This document shows, piece by piece, positions 52,012-64,000 of a stretch of 64,000 nt of DNA. The notes below the pieces were generated by a model. It worked only from the letters and a program-made list of their open reading frames with translations. It was not told where the DNA came from and made no database searches. Position 1 is the stretch's first letter; the number at the start of each line of letters is the position of its first letter. The stretch is from positions 4,464,001 to 4,528,000 of the forward strand of contig JBAIAC010000057.1 in the NCBI GenBank assembly GCA_037349315.1, given 5' to 3'. The DNA is from Chelydra serpentina (Eukaryota > Chordata > Testudines > Chelydridae). The translations under genes were made by a program, and so were the position numbers.

Positions 52012-52070
52012 CTCTCACCAATGGAAGTTAGTCCAATAAAAGATGTCACCTCACCCCCTTTGTCTCTATG
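52012..52070. mobile_element. Fragment of a common turtle repeat
   Basis: TCTCACCAATGGAAGTTAGT and CCAATAAAAGATGTCACCTC are words I recognise from an abundant element end. Class not determined. Confidence 0.4.
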
Positions 52071-52279
52071 AAATACTGTTCGGTGTCTGGAAAATTACTA
52101 GACAAGAAGTCCATATCTCAAAAAGAGCATCTTCTCTCACAATACCAACACAGTGGGCAGCAGGTGGGAGGTTTGAGAGGCACTGGGTAGCTCATGTTTT
52201 TGAGAAACTGATTTTTGCTCTTGGATCACTGATTAGGACCCAGCTTGGGAAGGGCTGATCCGATGCTCTGCCAAATCAA

Positions 52280-52489
52280 TGGATCAGGCCCTGGAGGTCA
52301 GACTTGCAAAGGCGTGTAGGTGCCTAGTGGGATTTACTAAAGCATCTGAGCAAGTTAGGCAGCTAACACCCATTGAAAGCCAATGGGAATTAGGCTCCTA
52401 ACACAAGTAGTCACTTCTTAAATTCCCACTGAGCCCCAATCTGCATCTGTGGGTGCCTAAACACCTTTGTAACTCTGGTTTCAGTGTAG
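52280..52489. repeat. Palindromic repeat, target of the Penelope insertion
   Basis: GTAGGTGCCTAGTGGGATTT, CACCCATTGAAAGCCAATGG and GGGTGCCTAAACACCTTTGT form imperfect inverted words. The same family appears at 55890-55965. Confidence 0.5.
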
Positions 52490-53529
52490 TAGCCGTGTTA
52501 GTCTGTGTCAGCAAAACGAAAATAAGAAAGAAAAACTTGTAGCACCTTAGAGACTAACAAATGTATTTCAGCATAAGCTTTTGTGGGTTAATACCCACTT
52601 CATCGGATGCATGGAATGAAATATACAGTAGACAGATGATATTTATACAGTCAGAGAAACATGATAAGGTCGAGGTGCATAGACCAACCTTAAGAGGCTA
52701 ATTAGTTGAGAGGAACCATAACAGCAGGGGAAGAAAAACCTTTGAAGTGATAAACAAGATGGTCACACAGGTGTGAATGAGGATCGTTAACTTAAGGGAA
52801 ATAGATTCAATTAACGTAATGGCCGAGCCATTCCAAATCTCTATTTAATCCGGAGGCAATGCAACCTAGTTTGCATATCAATTCGAGTTCAATAGTTTCT
52901 CTTTGAAGTCTGCTTCTGGAGTTAATCTGTCGCAACACTGCTATCCTCAAGTCTGTCACTGAGTGATTAGGGAGGTTGAAGTGTTCTCCTACTGGTTTTT
53001 GAATGTTATGATTCCTGATGTCAGATTTATGTCCATTTATTCTTTTGCGTAGAGACTGTCCGGTTTGGCCAATGTACATGGCAGAGGGGCATTGCTGGCA
53101 CATGATGGCATATATCACATTGGTAGATGTGCAGGTGAATGAGCCCCTGATGGCGTGGCGGATGTGATTAGGCCCTGTGATGGTATCACTTGAATCGATA
53201 TGTTGACAGAATTGGCATCGGGCTTTGTTGCAAGGATAGGTTCCTGGGTTGGTGTTTTTGTTGTATGGTGTGTGGTTGCTGGTGAGTATTTGCTTCAGGT
53301 TGGGGGGCTGTCTGTAAGCAAGGATTGGTCTGTCCTCCAATATCTGTGAGAGTGAGGGACCTTATCATGTTTCTCTGACTGTATAAATATCATCTGTCTA
53401 CTGTATATTTCATTCCATGCATCCGATGAAGTGGGTATTAACCCACGAAAGCTTATGCTGAAATAAATTTGTTAGTTTCTAAGGTGCTACAAGTTTTTCT
53501 TTCTTTTTTTTTTTCTTTCTTATTTTCGT
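52490..53529 (-). mobile_element. Penelope-like retroelement, 5'-truncated, with inverted terminal arms
   Basis: Minus-strand element bounded by a 14-base duplication TTTGTAACTCTGGT at 52476-52489 and 53530-53543. Arms at 52513-52671 and 53358-53532 are inverted and nearly identical apart from a T/A-rich expansion in the right arm. Between them a 177-codon open frame encodes a GIY-YIG endonuclease domain. The reverse transcriptase part is absent, so this copy cannot be autonomous. Confidence 0.85.
52807..53340 (-). CDS. GIY-YIG endonuclease part of a Penelope-like element (remnant ORF)
   Basis: 177 codons on the minus strand. About residues 35-45 hold CNKARCQFCQH, a cysteine-rich zinc-binding motif of the kind that precedes the endonuclease in Penelope-like elements. 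About residues 75-100 read NVIYAIMCQQCPSAMYIGQT, with the spaced I-Y and Y-I-G residues of the GIY-YIG catalytic fold, followed by RKRINGHKSDI with the conserved arginine and histidine. Later H-F-N-L-P-N-H resembles the family's downstream conserved segment. The frame is open to its stop, but the reverse transcriptase that should precede it is missing; a second short frame at 53186-53368 shares the region. It lies in an intron antisense to CSMD2 and is most likely a dead transposon fragment, although the domain itself is intact to the eye. Confidence 0.8.
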   Translation of the reverse strand: MEDRPILAYRQPPNLKQILTSNHTPYNKNTNPGTYPCNKARCQFCQHIDSSDTITGPNHIRHAIRGSFTCTSTNVIYAIMCQQCPSAMYIGQTGQSLRKRINGHKSDIRNHNIQKPVGEHFNLPNHSVTDLRIAVLRQINSRSRLQRETIELELICKLGCIASGLNRDLEWLGHYVN

Positions 53530-53950
53530 TTTGTAACTCTGGTCCTTCGTGACTGAGAGTCATTACCGCCTGGTAGCTGTTTGTTGGCCTGTGGGAAGTG
53601 AGTTTGTTGGGTCTCAGCTCTGGTGCCCATTTCGTAAAGCCGCTGCCAGAGCTGGAACTGACTGAATGCTTTGATGGCCGTCTCAACAGAGAGAGGTCAA
53701 GTCCCAGCTGGGCCGTGAAGACCGAGCTGTCCCCATGCCTGCAGGGCAGGTTTGAGGCCTGTAAGTTGGGGAGTATCCTGGGGAATCTTGCATGAGTAGA
53801 TTTCAGCCTCCCAGACTGTCCCAGCCTCCCAGACTGTGAACATAATTACTGACCCTACCAGTCTAGGAACATATATGTCCTACATCAGCATCCTTACTGT
53901 CTGCAGGGGAGTCGAGGGAGCAAACTCGGCTAATTAAACCTTTCACCTGA

Positions 53951-54169
<219 letters not shown>

Positions 54170-54519
54170 TGATCCAGTACTCACTGAAGTCAATGGAAAG
54201 ATTCCCACTGACTTCAGACAGTCCTTCATCAGGCTTTACATCCAGCACTAAAAAGTAGCACTTATGAGCTTTCTGTTATAGTCAGGCGATTTATTTTGCA
54301 CGTTTTTTTCAAAAATTTGCAAAACAATCCAGATTTTTTGGTGATATTTTCCCCGTCATTCAACCAACTCTACAGCTGGCTAATCTCTCTCTCCCACCCC
54401 CACCCTCACCCCCCACCTTCCTCTGAAAATGTGAAATTTTGAAATGGAAAGAAATGAATCAGGAAAGGTGTTTTTTTTTTAAGGAAATATTTTCCCTTTT
54501 TTCAATCCGCTCTCCTTTC

Positions 54520-54690
54520 TAGCTACGAACTAATCCTCACCACAGCCCTACCAGCTGGGTAAATACATATTCTTACCTCCATTTTGCAAATAGGAGAACT
54601 GAGGCCGAGAAGTCATAGGATTGCAAATGGATTCAGTGCCACAGTCCTATATGAACCATCAGGCTCCTGTTTCCCAGTTCTGCACTCTGA
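54520..54690 (-). mobile_element. MIR-like SINE (reverse)
   Basis: CCATTTTGCAAATAGGAGAA, CTGAGGCCGAGAAGTCATAG and CCAGTTCTGCACTCTGACC. Confidence 0.65.
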
Positions 54691-54834
54691 CCGCCATTTG
54701 CTAAAATCTAGGCAGTGTTGAGGATGAGTAAGCCAACTGGCTAAAATAAGAACTAACCTACATTTTTAGGTTGGGCTGTTCTTTTTTTACGAAGTTTTAC
54801 AAGTTGAGCTGTTTCTGATTTTCAAACTTACGAG

Positions 54835-55010
54835 AGGAAGCATGGTGCAGTGGGTTGGACAGCTGCTTGGGGTTTGGGAGGATCCCGAATCAATTCTGTG
54901 CTCCAGCACAGTGACTTAAGGCAAGTCACTTTGTATCTCAGCTTCCTCTCTGTGAAAGCTCCTGGGGTGTTGCAGGGATAAATACATTCTGCAAGGTACT
55001 CACGCATTAT
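54835..55010 (+). mobile_element. MIR-like SINE
   Basis: GCATGGTGCAGTGGGTTGGA, GACTTAAGGCAAGTCACTTT, GGTGTTGCAGGGATAAATAC. Confidence 0.65.
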
Positions 55011-55519
55011 GTTAATGAGGGCCAGAGAAATAACTAGGATATTTTTTTTTAAATGCATTCCATTCTGGATGTGACTTTGCTTCAGAAATGAGGCAACACA
55101 TTCCTTTTTCCTTATTACAGAGAACTGTTTGAGAAACTGCAGAAACATTTTCACCATTTTTTTTCCATATTCCAAAAATGAGATGTTTGGTGCAACTCCA
55201 CCTACATTACGGAGGAACTCCACAGATGAATTCGGCACATTAATGACGTGTCTCTCCCCTGACGTAGGACTGTGTGGGGAAATTCACACACAACGGATTT
55301 AAATCAAAACCCTTCCTTTAAGGCTAAATCTTCTGAAGTGGTCACTAATTTCAGAGAGGCTGACCATCCCCAATTCCAGTTGACCCCAAACAGGAATGTT
55401 GCTCAGTGAGGGAATTTACTGGGGATTGGCCCGTTGAGAGCATATATGTCTGGGATTTTAGAATTAATACTTAGAGTGGCTGCTGCTTCTCGCAATCATT
55501 CCGATGATCATGCGTCTGT

Positions 55520-55700
55520 ATATTATGATGATTATTTATATTACAGTAGCACTTAGAAGCCCTGTTGGTCTGTGCACTGCACAGACACCTAGCGGGACTC
55601 ACTCCTTGGCCCAAAGAGCTTACAGACAAATACGCAAGACAGAGAAAAGAGGGGAGAGGAAAGAAAGGCACAGAGAAAGAACTGATTCGACCCAAATAAC
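55520..55700. repeat. Interspersed repeat (GGACCAGGGCCCCATTGTGC family)
   Basis: ATTACAGTAGCACTTAGAAG, CCCTGTTGGTCTGTGCACTG and CCAAAGAGCTTACAGACAAA. Confidence 0.5.
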
Positions 55701-55974
55701 ACAATGGCTCTGTGGTAGACTCAGGAATTTCTCCTGAATCCCAGTAAAATGCTCAGTCCACTGGGCCACACCGTCTCTTTTAATCAACACAACAAAGTGC
55801 ACGTACACATAGTAAGAGACAGTTCCTACCACAACAAGCGTAGGGCCAGATTTGTAAAGGCCTAATGAATTTTTCAAAAGTATCTAGGGGCCTAAAACTC
55901 ACTGACTTCAATGGATGTTAAGTGCCTAGTTGCCTAAATACCTTTTAAAATCAGGCCCTTAGCTTCTAAATAGA

Positions 55975-56100
55975 CAAGACAGACAAAAGGTGAGCAAGGT
56001 GACTTGCTTTAGGTCACGCAGCAGCCCAGCGGTAGAACCATGAATTGAGCTCAAGACTCTTAGTGCAGTCTCCTGTTCCCTGGACCTCGTTGCCTCTCTG
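55975..56100 (-). mobile_element. MIR-like SINE (reverse), next to an exon acceptor
   Basis: AGGTGACTTGCTTTAGGTCA, GCAGCCCAGCGGTAGAACCA and TCAAGACTCTTAGTGCAGTC. Ends about 60 bases before the acceptor at 56158. Confidence 0.6.
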
Positions 56101-56107
56101 TTATTAG

Positions 56108-59228
<3,121 letters not shown>

Positions 59229-59774
59229 TAGGGTGGTTTTGGAAGGAGGCAGGGCTGCGGGAAAGCAAGGGGGACAGCGTCCCATGTAAAGATGATGGTT
59301 GGCTTGCAGAAGAGAGAAGGGCAACCCCAAAATAGCCAGGGTGTGTTGGTATCTCTCTCTTTTGTTTCCCATCAATCCTCGCAAAGTGATGTGGGACTGA
59401 CGCTGAGGGTTGGGTCAGGCTTTCTCGGAAGCACCTCGTCTTTCCTCCGGAGTGGGGAGAGGTGGCATAATAACATAGGTAGATGGACCCAAATCCTCAC
59501 ATCCAAGCTCTGCCAGCTTTGGTGACGTCCCAATCCATAACGAAACCTTCCCTGTGGTACTGGTCTTCCATATGGCCTGAAGCAGAATGCCACATGAACA
59601 GATCCTCATTCTGGAGGGGCCTGGGTCCAGCTCCTTTTTGCTGAACTGTACTGCTCAGGCCCAGCTGTGTAAGGAAGTGAAATCATTCTCAGTGGCCTTG
59701 CAGCACATCCTAGGAGACCCATGTCTGCTCAGAAGTGATATCACCATTGCAGAAGAGACAGCAATGGCGTCTGG

Positions 59775-59895
59775 TGGTTACAAGAGGGGACTGGTAGTCA
59801 GGACTCCTGGGTTCTACGGCTAGCTCTGCCACTGAATCATTGCATAACCTTGGGCAAATTAGTCCGATGCTCTGTGCTTCTGCGTCCCAACCTGT
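59775..59895 (+). mobile_element. MIR-like SINE, 5' part
   Basis: GGTAGTCAGGACTCCTGGGT, GCTCTGCCACTGAATCATTG and CCTTGGGCAAATTAGTCC. Confidence 0.65.
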
Positions 59896-60910
59896 CAATC
59901 TAGAGCAAAAAACCAAAGTCACCTTTTGGAAGCATGTAGGGATCCTCGGATGAAAACCACTGCATGCATACAAAGTATTGTTGTGGTCCGACTGCTTAAT
60001 ACTCAGTCATTCCATCATGTATGTTCACTCTTCTGCCGCTTATTGACATGGAGGCCAGGAGTTCGGTCCCCCCGGTGCCTCGCTCCAGTGTGCAAGGAGC
60101 TACCTCCAAGCCTAGGCTGACTTTGTGACAGCCTCTTACGGGAAATGAGGTTAGATTTGAGACCCATGCTGCTCTGGCTCACTGGGAAGTTTCTTCCTAA
60201 ACCAACCTGGATTGGGGGTGGGTGGGTTATATCCCTTATATAACCATGTCCCTCTGTTCAGACCTTGTAGCAGCACATGAGAGCTAGCATCAGCCAATTT
60301 TGCAAGACCCATTTTTATTAAAGCATATAAACTTGTCAGTGAAAAGCACAGGGCATTACCGGAGCCTTCACGTGCTGTGAAATGTATCCTGTTGAGCAGT
60401 GCCAATCCACTCTTCATTAATCCACTCTGCCCTGGATTCAGCTCTTCTGATGAGAGAGACTGCATTATCCTGCTGCTAAGCTAATGCACAATACAGAGAC
60501 CTGACACCCTCTCATAAGAGGTAATGCAGACAGTGGAGGTGCTCCCGACCCCCGAACGAAAGAATATCTCTTGCCCAAGACAAGCTGCATTTTCGAACAG
60601 TGGGGCCGTGTCTAGACTAAACTTTCTTTTTTTAATTCTCCTAAAGTGTCCTGCCGTTGCTGCAATCGGTTCAGCAATGCACGCGGGAGCCTGAGCTCTT
60701 TGGAAAATCTGGCTCATGGTTAAAATTCGCATTTCCCCCCCCCCCCCCCCACTTCCCCAGCACTGTGTCCACAATAGTATCTGACCACTGGTGGGTGATG
60801 GGAAACTATAAAGTGTAAAAACGGCCTATGGGCCAGAGGGAAGAGAGACTCTGTGTTACTATGTATGTGTTGGGTTGTGTTTTTATTCCCCTTTTTCCCT
60901 TGCTAGGATC

Positions 60911-61034
60911 TAGGGTGACCAGACAGCAAATGTGAAAAATCAGGACAGGGGGTGAGGGTTAATAGGAGCCTATATAACAAAAAGACCCCAAAATCGGGAC
61001 TGTCCCTATAAAATCGGGACATCTGGTCACCCTA
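60911..61034. mobile_element. hAT-like MITE (TAGGGTGACCAGA family), copy 3, intact
   Basis: Element of 124 bases beginning TAGGGTGACCAGACAGC and ending CATCTGGTCACCCTA, flanked by a perfect 8-base duplication CTAGGATC at 60903-60910 and 61035-61042. An 8-base duplication is typical of hAT transposases. Confidence 0.9.
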
Positions 61035-62297
61035 CTAGGATCCTTCCTCCAATGCTAATTACAGCAACCGGCTGGAAATAAATACCAGCAAGGCTTGGAA
61101 TCTCTTTCCCGGTCTGCATTCAAAGGCACTTTGCTGGTCAGGGTTATGACTCAGCAGTTTGTGACTCTGCCCCTGTGCCTCGCTGAGTCACCCTTCCTGT
61201 ATTTCTGCAGCAGCCTGGATTAGGCATGCAGGGGCCATGCTGCTGTGTTAGTGGTGGAAATCAGGAGAACATGAAACCGAATTAGAGTTGGGTGGGAAAG
61301 GAGAAGATACAACAGAGGACATAACCCAATTATATGAAGTTGGCACCAAGCCGCCTTTTATGTCAGACGGTCCACTCCTTCGTTGCTCCTGGAGTTCAGA
61401 CAAGCCGCGTTTATTTACCGGCACAAGGAAAAGGGGAGCGTGCCTGAAGTTTCCCTTTTATCTAATGATTTTGTGAAAGGCGACAGAATGTAGCCAGAGG
61501 CCGGACTGTGATGTGCTGCATATACATTGTGTTTCTATTGAAGCTGTGCACAAGTTCTTAATGAACTGTTTTTGCTAGGCTTTACTGCATTCCATTGCAG
61601 AAGAATGCATTACACGGAGCTCTCCCCGCCCCGTTCCGCAGCCGCTCTCTTACCTACAGTAAGAGGCAATGGAGCGGATTGATCCCCGGTGAAAGTAACA
61701 GAGATTGAGATGGGGTGAATTTGGGTTGGTGGGAAGTGAAGAGGCTTGCAGGAATTGGGGCAAATTCTGCTCCTAGTTATTCCCAGGTAGCCTCACTGAC
61801 TTCACTACCACCCCCCACCCCACCGTTATTGTCTATGGTTACATCCTCATCTCTGAATTCCCTGTTCTCCAACGTTGCGGATGAATTTGGTGCTCATTAA
61901 AGGCGGAACGTTAAGTGCTCCAGTGTGAGCCGCATTGACCACTGGCCTGGGATGAGTTCCCCTTTGCAACACTCACATATTGACTAATGCCAGCTCAATT
62001 TGGACTTGCAGCTCTCCCGGCTATTCCAGTTTCGGGCCACTCACACGGCGCTCTACCGAAGCAGCTCCATTCAGGATTGCACCACGCCTCCCTGCTCCAG
62101 TCATGGGCCTACACACGCGGCTCTTAAAGCATCCCTAAGTCCATGCTTCATGCCAGTACTGAGCTTCCTCACAGCTCTGCCAATGCACCCCAGCCCAGAC
62201 CTGCAGCATCGTCTTGCTGTTCCAGGTGTTGACCCCCACACCCTCCCATACACAGCTCTGCCAGTGCATTTCAGTCCAGCATCCTCTTCTGTACCAG

Positions 62298-62560
62298 TAC
62301 TCAGGGCCGGCTCCAGGCACCAGCGTGGAAAGCGCGTGCCTGGGGCGGCCTGACTGCTGCTGAGAGGGCGGCAGTCAGGCGGCCTTTGGCAGCATTTCTG
62401 CGGGAGGTCCACCGGTCCCGCGGTTTTGGCGGCAATTCGGCGGCCGGGGCTCCGCGGCACGGGACCGGCGGAGCGCCCGCAGGAACGCCGTGGAATCCGT
62501 GGGACCTGGGACCGCCCGCAGAAACGCCGGTGCCTTGGTCTGCATATGATTCTGAATGTT
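62298..62560. mobile_element. GC-rich DNA-transposon fragment (GGGCCGGCTCCAGGCACCAGC end)
   Basis: Starts with CAGGGCCGGCTCCAGGCACC, a terminal word I know from a turtle element; followed by CpG-rich sequence with repeated GCGGCAGT and GGACCG words. The far end is not seen, so extent is approximate. Confidence 0.5.
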
Positions 62561-62599
62561 CCTAACTGCACCCTCCCTGCTAAGCCCCATCCTTTAGAT

Positions 62600-62730
62600 C
62601 ACTGGTTTTCAACTTTTTTTCATTTGCGGACCCCTACAAAATTTCAAATGGAGGTGGGGCCCCCTTCAGAAATCTTAGACGTAGTCTGTGGACCGCCAGG
62701 GGTCTGCAGAGCAAGGGTTGAAAACACGGC
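62600..62730. mobile_element. hAT-like DNA-transposon relic (CACTGGTTTTCAAC end)
   Basis: Left CACTGGTTTTCAACTTTTTT and right AAGGGTTGAAAACACGG are inverted. GACCCCTACAAAATTTCAAA and GTGGACCGCCAGGGGTCTGC fit a family with CAGTGGTTCTCAAC ends. Confidence 0.65.
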
Positions 62731-64000
62731 TTTAGACATGTACTACTCCTTTCTTTATTGTCTTCAGGACTCCTTGTTTGGTTGATGGGTTGATTCCTTA
62801 ACCACCTTCCACCCTTTCATTCATGAGCTCTCCTTTCCCAGTAAACTCAACTGACACCTCTTCCTGCTGAATTAACACTGGCAGTGGCAGCTACTTTCAT
62901 CTCAAGATTCTTGCAAGGTTATTGACTTGAGAGCTGGCCCTGAGAGCCCACTCTCGCTTTTCTCCCTCTTGCTTTTTGTCTTTTGTTCTCTCCTGCTTTA
63001 TTCCTCTTTCGTTCCTATTTCCTCTCTTTCCTCCTTTTTAAGGCGAAATCCCTTGTTTTGAGGTGAGGATGGGGTTGTTGAGATCTGTTGTGAAAATCTC
63101 AAGACAGTGCCTGCTCCCGTGGAAGTCAGTAGCAAAAGTCCCATGTTTTTTTGTGGGGCATCTCCCCAGCTCTTATTACCACTGGCCAGCTGAGCCTCCG
63201 TGTTGGCTGTCTCAGTGGAGAGAAAAGGATTTCAGGGTCCAGAGAGACAACTGCCATCTACTCCCTCTGAGCTGCCTTGCCCTGGTTTGTGCCAAACTCC
63301 CACAAATGTCCTCTTCAGGAGCCATCAGTCTGGCCTCTCTCACCAGCAATAAATTCTTAATATGATTGCCAGAGTAGAGGCTCTGCCCTCCCTCCTGCTT
63401 CTCAAGCACATTTTCCTCTTCCCCTCTCAGCTCTCCACTCTGCACGGTGCCCCCGAGGGCGCGACCTTTCCCTTTCTCCCTCTGCGTTCCCTGAGATTGG
63501 CTCTTTGATTCGCACTGACCCCAGTGAAATATTATGGATGATTTTTCAGTGACATATTGATCCCGCCTCCTCTCCTGTGGGGCGGGCTCACTTTCACTCA
63601 GACATTGCCCGGGGCTTACCTAGACTCCCCGTCTTCCTGCTCACCTGTGCCGCAATAGCCTTGATCTTCTGATCTCTCGTAGGGGTGATACTGTCTAGTC
63701 TGAACATCAAGGATCTCACCATCTCTGATCACTGTTCTTTCCCCCCTTTGAAACTCTCCCTCGCCCCAGGCTAAGTCCAAACTTAGCCCTTCTGTCGTGC
63801 AGTGGAATTCTATAACCCCTTTTTTATAATGGATCTTTAAACAAATTGCCCTCTCAGAGCCTCTTTCATAATCCAGGTTCTACAGTTATTTTATATTGGC
63901 TAATGACACACACCCCCCGCCCCCGGCCTCATTGGGAGGTGGGACTTGGTGGGGCCAGTGGAGATTGACGATGGCCCCAGGTGAATTGGGGAGGAGAGCA

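Noticed and set aside
62101..62571. 156-codon minus-strand frame
   Set aside because: Arginine- and proline-rich translation of a CpG-rich transposon fragment.

Overview
Vertebrate nuclear DNA, almost certainly from a hard-shelled (cryptodiran) turtle. Two observations support this. Several copies of a tRNA-derived SINE are present whose tail is the 3' end of a turtle CR1 LINE, ending in the repeated octamer ATTCTATG; I recognise it as the tortoise polIII/SINE. The introns are also full of CR1, MIR-like SINEs, a Penelope-like element and short palindromic DNA transposons that I know from turtle genomes. There is no bacterial or viral gene organisation.

The only gene I can support is the middle of a CUB-and-Sushi multiple domains gene on the + strand, best matched to CSMD2. 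Ten exons (7307-7428, 13888-13991, 18719-18831, 34912-35094, 45341-45667, 50023-50217, 53973-54111, 56158-56345, 57937-58125, 59095-59211) join into 1677 nt, or 559 codons, with no stop. Every intron is GT-AG and every splice phase matches its partner. The order is CUB (3 exons), Sushi, CUB (1 exon), Sushi, CUB (2 exons), Sushi, and the first third of another CUB. By my recollection of the family these are CUB4 to CUB7. The start codon, earlier exons and the transmembrane end lie outside the window.

Layout: 1-7306 is upstream intron with palindromic elements, a (CA)28 tract, a SINE and a MIR. 7.4-18.7 kb holds two introns with a GC-rich LTR-like block, CR1 tails, a local duplication carrying a transposon in only one copy, and a 57-nt Z-DNA-prone tract. 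18.8-34.9 kb is a 16-kb intron with LINE remnants and a 201-codon open frame of unknown meaning. 35.1-45.3 kb is a 10-kb intron with CR1 and several palindromes. From 45.3 kb exons become dense and introns shrink to 1-4 kb; here lie a cluster of alternating MIRs and a Penelope-like insertion bounded by a 14-bp target duplication. 59.2-64 kb is the start of the next intron.

The encoded segment is extracellular. In vertebrates CSMD proteins are large type I membrane proteins of neurons; CUB and Sushi modules are protein-binding folds shared with complement regulators. I found no nested gene, RNA gene, CRISPR array or undescribed protein system. The most informative signals are transposon histories: a filled and an empty insertion site side by side, a fully delimited Penelope-like insertion, and several hairpin-forming elements.
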